Shown: positions 42,186-55,700 of the stretch, in pieces
How positions within the stretch are numbered: position 1 is the first letter of the stretch
Layout of the letters: each line of letters opens with the position of its first letter
Assembly: GCA_948470475.1 (NCBI GenBank)
Contig: OX419345.1
Location: 15,396,170-15,460,169, forward strand
From: Galaxea fascicularis
Lineage: Eukaryota; Cnidaria; Anthozoa; Scleractinia; Euphylliidae
DNA: 64,000 nt
Reading direction: 5' to 3'
The notes under the pieces: generated by a model
Database searches by the model: none
The model's input: only the letters and a program-made list of their open reading frames with translations
What the model was told of the DNA's origin: nothing
Position numbers and translations under genes: made by a program

Positions 42186-45100
42186 CTGTTCTCGAGTCAA
42201 AAAACCTTTAACACGTGCTTAACGTTGTATTAAAAATTACTACAACAACTGATCTAAGAGTTCGGAATTCATCTAATTAACTTTGATGATCTATCAGTTT
42301 ACTATTTGTTTGCCTTGGAAACGGCTCTTCGTCTGACCGTTTTTTTAGAAACTCTTTTATTGCTTTTATGAAAGACAATAACAGAATATCAAGAAGCTCT
42401 TAAAGTTGGATTACGATCAGGTGGGACGATACCTTTGTTTGCGACGTTCCTTTATGAGGTTCATTTGGCTATTGTTTCTAAAGATACTCGAGTTTATTGC
42501 AGTGTATGCAGATTATCTGTGGAAGGAAATTAAAAAGTAGCACAAATGTTTAAATATTAAGCGAGGAGCGGAGTTTGAGATTATTTTCCCGAGAAACCAA
42601 CATCTGACCGGAAAGCAGTTAATTTCGCAAAGCTCGATTTAAATTGCATTTATTTTCCTCCTTTTTTGGAATTGATGATCGCAATTTAGTTTAATCTTGT
42701 AAATTTTATAAGAATTGGACATAACCGAACGACTTGAAACAAGTTGAAAGCGTTTCACCTCGTGGTGTTAAAAGCCTCACAACGAGCTGCAAATGCATTC
42801 AAACAATATGGAAGAGATAGTTATATATAATTCAACCTGGCTGATACACACATCTTTGTTTCCATTTCGTTTGTATTGTCCTTAAGACATTGAGAAAGTA
42901 ACGACGCCAGAAAAAACAACAGCTTGGCGGCTGATAAAGAAATGCCATGCTTTAGTCAGTGAAAAGCCGTTGAAGGCCGCTTGCGGGTGGCAGTCTTTTC
43001 TCGAAGATTTTTCGAATTCAGATAGCCACCTGATTCGAGAGACCATTACAACTAATTGTTTTGAGTCTTACAATTTTAATGACATTTAAACAAAAGGTGG
43101 TTTGGCAAGTTCGCTGCTGAGAAACCAACAAAGTTCAAGGTTTTGGAGAAGCCACGCTAATTTTGTTTTTAAATGGTTTAGTCGACCACTTTTCACTGCA
43201 AAATGCAACATATGATCAAGTGCAACGTTTTGGGCGTTTTACCACTAAATTCGAGTCAACCACTGGTTGCCAACGTTTTAATTGTGCTCGGTGGTCGTTT
43301 TAAACACTCTATTGTCAGTCACTGGCAACACCAAAGAGAGAGAAGTGCTATCAGGGTTTTAATATCAAGTGAAGAACACTATAACACCTGAAAACCGTAT
43401 TCATGAGGTTTTTATCAAGACGTGACTCGACTTAGCGGCCACAGTAGTTATGAAACGGCTTGGTTTGTACGATTATTGCCACGTAGAGGGTAGAATTTTC
43501 TCGCGAATGCAATAGGACAACCTGCTGGGCGCCACGCATTTTGTTAGCAATATTACAAAGGCTGAACTTTCCCTTAGCACCAGGTGAAAATTTCCAACCT
43601 GCTAAGTCTTTCTTCTTTGCTCGTTGCTTGATCCCAGGTGCGATTCTAACTATCTTTACTGGGATTAAAGCATTGAAAGGCGATTGTATCTTTTAAGGAC
43701 TTCAACAGCCTCAAGACTGTTCTTTGCAGATAACATGGCATTATTTAAATTAAAGATCTGTATCAGACCAAACCAGACGTTATCTAGAAACAGCATTCTG
43801 CTCTTTATTTGGCCTTCCAAGCATGGTGCCATTGTTTACAGAAGACGAAATGGTGAATGGGTTTTCGAGTAGATCTTCGATGGATTTCCTGGTTTTTCGG
43901 TTATATTGATTTGGCGCAACAAACGGTTTGCAATTCAGTTGTCATTTTGTACGAAAGTTACCATAAAAGTATTGATCTAATCTGGCCATTTTATTCTTTC
44001 TCTGATCTACAGCAAATTGACAGGACCATTGTCTCAAATTCCGTGGGAAACTTTATACAGACAAATGCATGGGAAAAAGTCACAAGCTCTTTTGCTTTTT
44101 ATCTTTAGTTGAATTTAGAAGACCTCAGACCAGTGAATCTTTTAAGGACGCAGATTGTTATCTGACAGTAGAATCAATGCGAACATTTCTTGTTTGCTTG
44201 TCTTTTTACAATGCGAGGGTCATAATACTTATAATACAATAAAAGTAAGCCAGAATATGGACAACCACTGATCTAGTTTTGTTCCCCCGGCTTCATAAGC
44301 CACAAAACGAATTATAAATAATGGTGACAATACAAGGAATACCTATCAGTTGCAAAGGCTTAGGTCACATGCGTCTGAATGAATAAACGTTCAAGAAAAA
44401 AATGCCAGTAAATTAGGCCAATAGCCGTATTACAAACAACACTTATCATGAAGAGAGGAATGATCAGGAGTCACATGGAGCATATTCATACATGGCCTAA
44501 TTTCGCTGGGCTACGTTCTACACGCCTAAAATGCAACCAGTTGTAAAATAACTAGGACAGCTAGGGGCAGAAGAAAGGAAGTAATCCTAAACGAGAATAG
44601 AAGTCTCAAACTGGAAATAAAAGAAAATTAGAAAAGATATGGTCGAAAAAAGCTGAAACGACGCTCTTTCAACTTTTAACTGATGGCTTCAAGTGGCTTT
44701 TTCTTTTCAGCTCCAGTCATGGGCGGTTATTGAGCTAGAAGCAACACCCAAACGTGTCACCGGTACGCTAGAATCGTCAGAGAGTTCCGGACTTTGTGAT
44801 TTGAGTTTTCGCGCATTAGTTCCATTTCTCGCCGGAGAATATAGCGCTTTTATAGCTTGTCGTATAAAATAGAAGAGATTGTAGTCAGTATAATAAAATG
44901 ATAGGAATCACTAAAAAGCCGACGGGTCAACTTCAGTTCTGACAGTTTCATTGATGACGCCTAAACCGATTATCGACGCTTTTCTCCACACCAAAGTGTG
45001 AAATTTGTCTGAAAGACGAATAATTCAAACCGTCCAGTTACTTCGATGTCACACTGTACACGTCTGAGCGGCAGAGAACTTCGTGTTTACTATAACCGTT

Positions 45101-45497
45101 CATCTTCAATGATATTGTGGCGGATCCTTCGCGACTTTCGTCGATAAAAAATACGTGATCTTGGGGTAATATCGGTTTGTTTGTTCTTGTATGTGATAGG
45201 CCTTGCCGACGGTCTGTCTAGTTCATCTGAACTGGCATGGCTCAGTCGCTTACACCGGATACAAAATGAGTCCGTCTCCGAGCGTTTAGCTCCGGTTAAA
45301 AAGTATAGCTCGTATCATTTTGTATCCTCTCTGTTGTTTGAGTACCATCAACGGTTGTGAGTTGAAAACGCGTTTGCTTCGCCCTAAAAACAGATCGACT
45401 GCTGGGATTCTTGATACGGACTGGCGCTATCTTGTTAGTACGGCCTAACCATCTCTCAAGTGAAACTGCGTCGGTCTGACTACTTGGATAATAACAT

Positions 45498-45843
45498 CCC
45501 AGGGAGTGCTCCGGATTTCAATTGACGGAGATGATCGAAGGATTTTTTTGGGTTTGAAATTTTCGATTCCGGGATTTTTTTGGGAAGGAAAATTTGGCAA
45601 GTAATTTTTTGTGGCTTGATTTAAGTAAGGAGTTTTATGGGTATTCAAAAACTATCTGAAAATAATTCGAGGTAGTGCCCCGTGAGTAGTGCGCACGTAG
45701 TTCTGCGAATAAAGTACATTCCTTTTTGGAAATTTTAAAGACTGCTCGGAGATTCGGCATGGAATTTTTTGGGGTTTTGATTTTTTGCCTGCATTCGATC
45801 TTCCCCGACACTTGAAAACCGGAGCCCCACCCACCTCCTGGGG
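45498..45843. mobile_element. MITE-like element with CCCAGG ends, 346 bp
   Basis: The left CCCAGGGAGTGCTCCGGAT and right CCGGAGCCCCACCCACCTCC followed by TGGGG are imperfect inverted repeats. The inner blocks GATGATCGAAGG and TTCGATCTTCC also pair. Short minus-strand frames inside it are spurious. Confidence 0.55.
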
Positions 45844-46837
45844 ATAACATTTGCAGTCTCTGATTCCTTTCCTGCATCCTTCAGAATAACTTTCATAGAG
45901 GCAAATTTGCTTTTTTACGTCGACAAAGGCCTCGAGCTCTTTACCGCCTCAAGGCAGATCAGAGCAGAGAAAAAAAAAACCGTTCACTCTATGACCGTTT
46001 ATATCATAGCTACACTTGCAGTTCAATCTTATCATAAGCCATGAAACTGTTCTGTACACGTTATCTCAGAGGAGGCTGCAAATCATACACTGCTTTACTG
46101 TAACATATGTTGAGTCTGGTTATGTATAAACAGTTTGAAACTAACCTTCAATGCCCTTAGTATCCATATGGCATATGCGTAACTGAGTACAGTTCACTCT
46201 CTATTCAGTGCCTAGAATTGAAGCAGATAGGGGCTTTTCATTTAGTCATTCAAAACCATTCACTTTTTCCTGTTAAGTTTTTTTCTCTCTTGTCGACTTT
46301 CAATCTTGTGAAACAGAGGTAAACGACATTGAGATACTCAACATCGAGTGAGCGATTGAATTGAGCTGATATGGTACCGAAGTTTCCAGGGAGCTGTATT
46401 AGAAAAAATGTAAAAGGCTCTGTTCTACGCAAATGAACCAGCCAGATGATTACTCAGGATGTGAATGTAGTGCGGCCCGTAAGTGAAAATTAAAGACAAG
46501 TATAAAAACAGTTCTTGATCAAGATATACCAAATTAAAGGAATCCATAAACTGACGCCATATTTAGATGGGTAAGGCGTCTCAAATAGGTCATGAAGACC
46601 TGCTGCTCAAAATTTGAAAAAGAAAGAACACTTTGTGCATTAAAATCCCCTGGTATTGTTTTTTCTTTGGGTTTCCAAATGTGAAAATTACAATTTTTCT
46701 GTAAACTGTAAGGATTCCATATTTTTGCTGCTACAAAATGATGAAATAAATAACATATACAGCATCGAACGGCTGAAGGCGAGAGAAATGCCTTTGTGCA
46801 GTATTTTGATCTTTCACGCCTTGGTGAGTGAGCAGTA

Positions 46838-46862
46838 AACAAAACAAAACAAAACAAAAATA
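46838..46862. repeat. Microsatellite (AAAAC)n
   Basis: About four CAAAA units in tandem, in the intergenic region. Confidence 0.8.
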
Positions 46863-49560
46863 AACGCGTTAAAACTCACAAATTCTACCTTAAAATGCTA
46901 TCAAATTCTACAAACATTTCATCTGTTGCAGAAAGAGACTGAAATCTTTACTATTGCCCTCCCTCTCGTATTTGTATTCACGTGTAGGGGAGCTTAAAAT
47001 TGCATGTTGGCAAACAGTCAGATCATGCACGTGTTGGAGTACTGTTGGACATCTTCCAACGAGATTTAAAAACAACCAACAATTTTATGCCCACAACTCA
47101 CTGTTATCAATATCATTCCGCATTTCCAAGCAAATATCCATCAAGTTTACAACTTGTGCAAAAACAAACCCTTATATAATGTGCGCGTGCGTGCCAAGAA
47201 CATTGTATTCCAAAACAAAATATCTATGTCCGCATTTGCCCAAGTAATTTATCGTATGTTGAAATTAAGTCCATTTCAATTTTAAGCGAGCGATATTTTT
47301 ACCGCATCAACATTATTTTTGTAATGTATATACTTGGCCGTGTCAGAGTACATTTGCGTTGAATGGGAGAAGCATGTCTGAGTGCTAAAATTGCCAACAC
47401 CTTCGACTACTTGTGTTTGTAATAACGATGAACGGATCGAACCAGTTTCTGAATTTAAGGAGGTAACGGAGACGAAACAAGATCCTTTTTCGAGACATTT
47501 TTTTTCTAATTTGTAACAATAGTTCAGACAGCATGGGAGCCTCATTTTTCCCGGAATCACAGGAATTTGAAGAGCATTAAATCGCTCTTTCAACAAGTCT
47601 TGTAAAAAGCTTATTCATTTTTGATGACTTCACCTGCTCCAAATCCTAACGGATTAACACCTTCGGTTCAGCCACTAGTTTACTGTGGAGACAAGCGTTT
47701 GTGGTTCATCGCTTGTACGTTGGCATAACACCAGAAATAATTCGCATACGTTTGCTGACAAACGCCTGTAAACTGAAGTCTAACGTGGGAGGGATTTTTT
47801 AAGAAAATTTCCCCAATTTCCTTTGCTTTTTGAACTGGTGCGATGGAACCGGAAATCTGAACCACACGCCCGAGAAAAACGTTTGGCAGCTTTCGTTTCG
47901 TTATTAAAATAAATTCTGTGTCCACGAACGTGATGGTCATTGATGTGTCTCTTATAACGCGTAAATTTGAAATTTATTCTGCGAGTAAAACAAAACTTCA
48001 ATCTCTTTATTTTTTTTTCGGGAAGGGTGGCGATTTGTAAGCGCCGAAGGAGTGAAGCGTTTTCGCGCAGTCAAGCTGTACATCGCGTCGAATTTCAACG
48101 TTTATATGAATGAACGTGTGAAAAATTTATTCCAATTTTTATATACCTTTTCACTCGCATTCAGAGAAATAGCCGATTCCGAAGTTTGAACTCACAGAAA
48201 CAGTTCTATAAAGCACAGCGTTACCTATCTGATCTTTCTGGTAATTTCTGGTATTTTTTTCCGATGGTCAGTATTTTCCAATTCACAGCTGTTTTGTGGG
48301 GAGTCATAAAAATTTAAACATTTCATCCCCACAAAATTAATTACAAGGGCCTTGACAAAGTTTGCTTCTCAGAGGGCTGACTTTTGTTTTGCAAATACTT
48401 TGGCAAATGGGGCAAACTATTGAACGCAAAATACCCGAACTTGGATAAAGGAATTAAGACTCTCTGGTCTTAAGACTTTTATAATGGTTTTTTTATTGCT
48501 AATAGCTCGGCCGCTTTCATAGATTGCTCGCGGCATGTGCTAATTAGATGAGTCAATACATTTCAATAAAAAAGAGCTCTTTGAAGAACAAACGCAGAAT
48601 GGATTAATCAAGTCCCATACGGCCAAATCCTGAATGACAAGCGCCCCTGGACAAAGCACCTCCAATTATCCGTTTGAAATTGTTTGACTGTTTAGAGAAT
48701 TTGCAGCCTCTTTAACACACCAGGGGAATCTTTAGCGCCAGGACACATTAGAATTGACATGGTTCGCGTGAAAAAAGACGCCGTGAACAAAGCAAGTAAT
48801 TATTAGATTTATGCAAGCCGAACGGGTCGCAAAGAGAGAAATAGACCTCCTTATGACGCCGTAAAACCCGCCCAGAAAATACCAAGCAACCTGCTGAAAT
48901 GTACGAGGTAGTCATCTGTTACCGGCAACTCGATTCTGTGTTGATTCCCGGGGTTGATTCTGTGCGAAATTGACTCAGCTTATTGTAATTAACTATGTAT
49001 ATTTCAGTGTCGATTTCAGATGTTCTTTCTGTTTCTTTCCTTTTGCCGGCTTGATTTAATAAAGTTCACTTTTTACAACGAACTGTGTAGTGTTTGGAAA
49101 CAGGATCGGCGACAACCTGTCGGCTTTGGTGAGGACTTTGAAAGCTATCTTATCAGAGATCCTTTGATCCACCGGAAACCTGCATACAATTATCGCGCTT
49201 ATGGCTACGCACGCACTGAACCTTAGCTTTCAAGTGGAATTTTGTAAATCTGGAATGTAATCCTGTTGTTCAACAGATGCCAGAGAAGAATTTATAACTT
49301 CCTGGCCACGCACTATGACAACTATTCTACATAGGCAAAGTGTGATGCTAGCTGTGAACACCACTAAGAAGCATTCCTTTGATAAAAATACTTTGCTGCT
49401 AGCTTGCGATCGCTCAGGCGTCCAAATCTACTGGATGACATTAGAATATGTGCCAAGGAACATGGAAAAGGTGCTAATTCTTTCAGAAAAGAACACAAAA
49501 ATGTCACCCCCTCAATGGATTGCATGTCAATTACACATGTCGAGGATTAGACTCGCGGCC

Positions 49561-49752
49561 GCTGATTGGTCCGTGCAAAACTCTCAACCAATCACATGGC
49601 GGTGTTCATTAGGTCTTATGACAACTACATTGTTACGACGCAGCTGGAATAAAACTTCATCAACAATACACGAGTTCAAGTGAAGAGCGCGAGTGACAGA
49701 AGAAGTATCAAGTAAAGTGAGACTGAACTGGTTAGCGAGAGTAAGTGCGGTG
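49561..49752 (+). promoter_or_regulatory. Probable Tbx2/3 promoter and 5' leader
   Basis: Two oppositely oriented CCAAT boxes (ATTGG 49565-49569, CCAAT 49588-49592) lie 160-190 bases before the start codon, beside a NotI-type GCGGCCGC block. An AATAAAA stretch near 49650 could act as a weak TATA. A distal promoter with a non-coding first exon cannot be excluded. Confidence 0.4.
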
Positions 49753-52700
49753 ATGGCTTACTACCCTTATTATCCAGCAAGGATGAGAGATTTTCGCGTC
49801 AGTTCTTTGCTCGAAAGCTGCTCCCAATTTATTCCTGGCGTGCCAGTAAGCAGTTCATCGATACCGAACAATTTAAACTCAAACGGCCCATTTCCATACT
49901 CGCCGTACCATCCAACGCAAATAGCGAAACAGCCATCACACTTTGGACACGGAGCTGTGCCTGGTCCTTCACAACAAGTCCATCTGCCCGTGCACGACTC
50001 GCAACACGAGAACGTCGAAGTTTCCCTCGAAAACAAGGACCTGTGGCAAAGATTCTACGAGGAAAAGACGGAGATGGTTATCACTAAGGCAGGAAGGTAT
50101 AGAATTATAAAGATTCTCTTGTGATACCTGGTCGTTGGAATTTTGCATCGAGGGATTGTGTCGATTTAAAAGCCTAGAGATCGGGGAGCGATGCAAATGC
50201 CAGATTAAACAGACAGTCTCTGCAAAAAAGCTCAACAATCCCCCCACGAACACATTCACTCCTATTAGGTGTAAAATTATTAACCCTATGAACCAGGACG
50301 GTTGTTGATTTCATCACCCATGTTGATTTCAAGCGATCCGTGTCTAATGATCTTGTTTCTCTTTCAACAGGCGCATGTTTCCTCCGGTTAAAGCGCGCGT
50401 GACAGGCCTCGATCCTCGGGCGAAATATTTCTTTCTCATGGACATAGTACCAGCCGATGATTGTCGATACAAGTACCACAACTGTCGATGGATGGTTGCT
50501 GGCAAAGCTGACCCAGAAATGCCTAAACCACTCTACATGCATCCGGATTCACCCTGTACGGGCGCTCAGTGGATGCAGAAAACTATCTCGTTTCACAAAA
50601 TGAAGTTAACGAACAACATCGCGGACAAATACGGATATGTAAGTCTTTGAAATCTTTTCTGTATTCGTCCTCCTCACATCTAAAGATTTGCCGTCACATC
50701 AGTAATTATTTTTGTCTGTTGATTGTATATGATGGACGATTTAACTCTTTATCTCTTTCTTCTTTTCTCTTCTGTCTATCAGACAATTTTAAACTCAATG
50801 CACAAGTACCAACCCCGTATTCACGTCGTAAGGGCAGACGATACATACAAACATCCCTACAGTAATTTTAAGACATTCACATTCTCCGAAACAGTATTCA
50901 TCGGAGTGACGGCTTATCAAAACGAGAAGGTTTGTGTCAGAACTTCTGTTAATTATTACTTTTTAGTTTGTGTGAAAAATGGAATCCTCAGTTTTGTCCC
51001 TCAAGTGGTTTTGTATTCGTGAAATTTGATTTGGCTTAAGAGCCATAGTTTGGGGTATTTGTCTTTTTCATTCAAGAGCTTTTTCAGCTTTGTTGTCGGA
51101 TCGATAACCTATTCATCGCTAGGATCTACTTCGGAGGAAAATTTCACAGAAACAAAAAACTAATGCGCTTTAGAATAGGCTGATGAAAAGCTTGGGCGCA
51201 AAAATATTTCTTTCAAATGGGCACGTTTGTTTGAAACAGTTTTAAACGAAGGAATGACTTTCCTATGCGATATCACAAAGCTTACGTTCTTAGAAATCTT
51301 CAGCAATGTTCCAAATTTAACGCCCGAACTTGGCGAGGGATGGAGCACGTTTCAAAAGGCCTAAACTCGGAGGAATAATTAAAAGTGATCTCCTTATAAC
51401 AGGTTTTTTTTTAAATTTTTGTTTTGGACGAAGATAAAATGGTAACCGATTCTCTCTGTTCAGGTCGCTTTTCTCTGCCAGAATATTCTTATACCGATGC
51501 TTTTTTTTGCCCTTGGGTCAGATGAGTTCATGTCATCAGTGTTAATTTGTTACTTACATATCGTTGTGTGTGTTTAAAGCATCGCCTGGGGAATTCATCC
51601 CAGGAAATAACTGTTCTCAGTTTCTTTGGACACAACGCTTTTGGTTTCATGGTAAATCGTTCTTTAAACCCCGACACCAGCCCTTCTTGCATTATTAAAT
51701 TATTCCTGGTACTTTGGTAACAAAGCTCCCAAACATTGCTTCGAAATCTGACTTTTTTATTTTCCCCGTTAACAGATAACTAAGCTCAAAATCGACAACA
51801 ATCCTTTTGCCAAAGGTTTTCGTGAGCAGGGAGCCGGCCATCGGAGACGACTAGAGAGAAGGTATGAACTGGCACTATGCTGTCGAGCCACACCAATTTA
51901 TTTGAGATTCATTATCATGAGCATCCCGTAGCTCCGGTAATCTGTTTCACTTAAACATTGACCCCTTGGGTAGATGAACTTAATACCCGAGGCGAAGGCC
52001 TCACATTTGTGGGTACAAAGAAACAAGAAAAAACAACTGTTTTCACACACGGAGCCGCGAACAAGCCTCAATGACTTGTCCAGCGTGCTCTATTTTCACA
52101 CGTCCGTTCTCACCTCTTCACTTTCACGTTAAAGGCAAAGAGGCAACCATGGACGGTCGCTACACGATGATGACGATGAAAATAACAGCGATGAGGAAGA
52201 AAATAGTAAAGACCCAGGTGGTTGTGGTCCATCGAACGACATCCAAGCCGGTAAGTTTTAATTCGTTTTATGACACCACCACCTGTGAATAGCAAGCGCG
52301 CATAAAAGAATAGCGACTCGTCGCTGGTCAAACACCTTTGAAAAAACTGCATTTTAGAAACGAAATGAAGCTCTTTAGGACTCCAGTTTCTGCTTGACAA
52401 ATTTTCGTGTCTAAGGTATCATTGTTTTAAAGCCCCGTATTTTATTTTAGCTTTATTTGTATCGCCGTCAACTCTTTTCGATTTCTCAGTATTTTATTAT
52501 AGACGATGAATGCGTCGATACGTGGTTGAATTTTGCAGTTAAGGAGTTGACACTCGAAAACGGTCTGGTCTGTGTTTTGCGTTAAGTATTGGAAACACAC
52601 TTAGATTGTTATTGCGTTCGGTTTTATTGGAGAATAAAAAAAGTCAAGAGAGATTAAGTTTGAAACGAACGATCTCAAGTGAATTGTAACAGCTGCAACG

Positions 52701-55700
52701 ATCACTAAAACAAAAATGGAGGTCTCGTGTTTTTATGGAAACTTGGCAACGGCCCTCCTTCGTTTGTTCATTAGCGAGGTCGTTTGTCTGTTTCTTGAAT
52801 ACGGTTCATTCATAAGCAATTGATCAAATTTTCATGACTTTTTGTTACGTTTTTTCGCTCCGTGGATCAATATCTTTTCCTTCGTTTTAGTTAAGAAAAC
52901 TCTATAGCTTAATCACGGTCCAATTGTTTTAATCTTTTTCATCGTTATAAGAATTTCCCCCTCTTCATTTTGAATGACTCGAATTGAATGAAAATCCGCC
53001 ATGCTTTGTTTCGCTTGATCTTCTAATCTTCGTAGTCAAATACTTATCAGGCATTCTCGTTTCAAATTGTTAACGCCAATGTTCTTTTAAGGACGCCCAA
53101 AACATAGTCTTTTACCTTCATGCATCTCTCAAATGTTCATATAACCACGAGAACCAGTATTGTGGTAAATATAGGTCTAAAACCATCACAAATCACCATG
53201 CGTTATTAAAACCTCGTTTTGATCCTTTGGTCTTAAAACAGAGGCAAACGGATAGAGAGAAGAGCGATGTGAATTGAGATGGACCGGGTATGAAGTACAA
53301 ACCTCTGCTTCTCAACGATTCAATTTCTTAAGCCTATAAACGTAATTTTCACCACCATCGAAAATATTTCGCCGAATTCGCCACGAAATGTGCGATTTTT
53401 TGCAGTGACAGAAACACAGGCGTGCTATCCCTAGGTAACTTTTAATTTGGTGTGAGTATTTGCGAACATTCTATTGAAAACTTAACTCCCTATGAAATCA
53501 GTGAAAAACGAAAAAATTCCAGTAAGGGAAGTTTTAACATGGTAATACCAAATTGATAGGCGTGTCACTCGGAAATCATTGTCATCTAAGCTTTTTTTCA
53601 ATAATGTTCTTCCCTCGCACCAGATGGCACTGAGGAAATTTCATTTCCGTATTTTTCTGCATGTGTAGATTTGGGTGCTAACGTTTACGTTTAAGTGTCA
53701 AAGACTGGAAGTTTTTAATTCTCTTTATATGTATGGGCTCAAAAGAGGTACAAATATAGCTCAGCCATTAAAACAATCGACGCTGATTGAAAATTGTTGA
53801 GGCGCTTTAGAGTTTGTTTTACAAACAAGAGAAAATGAATAGCTCATTTCAAATTACGAGGTCTTGATTTCAACGTTTGTGTCCTTCTCATTAGTTAATT
53901 TCGTATGGTCAAGACAGTTCTCGACAAATCAACACTTGTGAATGTAAAAAACAACTTTCAGAAATCTTCCTGGGATTAAACTCCAAAACAAAACCAAAAA
54001 TGAACTAAAATCAACACATCTGCCAGAATTGTCCACTTTGATATCAAACTAGTCCCTAATATTAAGTCTTTAGCTGAAAAACAGTCCAGGAAGAGGTTAT
54101 CGTTCCGTACGTAAAAGCAAGTCTCAATTGATGTTTTGTTTTATGAATGTTTAAAATTCTTATTATGGAAAAGTGTAAATTTGCTCAACACATTTTGCCA
54201 GTGCCTCGAAAGGTACAACTCCTAATGAACGAAGACTTTTAGACGTTACTCTTAAAAATATTCGCCCTTTGTTTCCAAACGAACCATTTTCACACGCGTT
54301 ACGAAAAAGCTGGTCCAGAATAAATGCTTATTAGCCTATTAGCCAGCCAGAAGTTTAAAACTCAAATGTTCGGCAGTGAGCTGAAAGCCAAAGAAATAAA
54401 CTAGAATTATGGTTCTTAATCCTATCCAACCTCTCGGCGTGCACAAAGTTGTGCACATTTTGTCAAGTGTGCGAATTTCCTCTCTCAGCGAGGTTTGTAA
54501 TAACAGTGAGAGTTTGATTGTTTTTTAAATAAAATCGCGCATAAAAGACCTTACGACTCCAACTCCCATTAAATCTTAGACTGAATTACTCCATATTTTT
54601 TTAAATAGAGCTTTTTACGTAAATAAAAAGTACCCCCATTTTAAATGTTTTTTGAAGCTTTCTTGAAGAAACAAAAGGATGGTTGACGCTTGTATTGACT
54701 CTGTAAACCGCCCCTAGGTAATGAATGGAAAATCAGCCTTTCTTGAGAACGCTTTCGTTTGCAGGTGCGCGGTAGAAAGTAACGTTGCGAAACTGAAAAA
54801 CTCACTTTCAGCTTTGACATCAAAATACAAATGTTCCTAACCACGTATATTGTCAGTATGTGGTTAATGCTAACTAAAATGAGTTCATCTTGGAATTTTT
54901 TTCTTTTGGTCTCAATTTCATTATTTAATAGGACAACAGTGACTAGAATTTGCTTGTATGGCTATATGGTTAAAATCGCGATACGTCGTCGAAATCGTTT
55001 CTCGATTTTAGGAGGTAAAGGTCGAAAACCAATGTGTAAAAGAGGAAACAAACAAACAAACAAAAAAATCCCAGTCAAAAAAGAGGAAATACGTGATTGG
55101 TTTAGTAATGAATAAATTCATTTCAGATGATCCGACAGTTTTGCTAGCTGAGTCATTCATTTGACACCGCGTAGCTAGGAAACCTTTGCGCCATGAAATA
55201 TGATTTTAACTTGGTTTGCAAACCTGGCAAGTTTCGTCTCTCAGCAACACACCAATAAGTCATTGAATTCTTTTTTCATCACCCAACAGACATGTTTGTT
55301 TCGTCGCAACAAAGCACAATAGTAATCACCTTCTTTGATTCTTGTATTCATGCAAAGATCCGCGAAACACGTTAACGCGGTAAAATTCGATCTTTTTCGT
55401 GGCAAAAATACTTCACATGATCTTATTTCTTGATAAACTACTTTCCTTTCTTATTTAGAGCCATGTTCGCCCACAAATTTCCTGATATAGAGGCATATTC
55501 TAAAAGATTCGACTTTACACTTGGTTAGACAATTTCGGACACCCACGTTTGTATCAGTCATGAGAAAATGTGATCACAATGAGGGATGTCAACTATGTTA
55601 CAAGCTCGATCAAAATCAAGACTTTTATTGTATTCACTTTTCGCAGATGGTAGAGTGTTGTTTATTGAAAGAGCCTGGTACCTTCTTAATGCAAACACTT

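Larger units (their letters stand above)
38066..49560. other. Intergenic region with repeats only
   Basis: No open frame in these 11.5 kb shows a recognisable domain or consistent exon borders. The longest frames (about 100 codons) overlap repeats. Inverted-repeat elements at 39890-39987, 41036-41399, 42016-42185 and 45498-45843 account for part of it. The rest, next to a developmental T-box gene, may contain enhancers, which cannot be judged from one sequence. Confidence 0.6.

Noticed and set aside
45445..45877. Three overlapping minus-strand frames
   Set aside because: They lie inside a 346-bp inverted-repeat element.
49315..49683. 122-codon frame upstream of Tbx2/3
   Set aside because: No known domain and it spans the probable promoter with CCAAT boxes; most likely chance.
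49693..49752. Upstream extension of the Tbx2/3 protein
   Set aside because: It starts at a GTG, not ATG; the ATG at 49753 gives the MAYYPYYP start resembling Tbx2/3 proteins.
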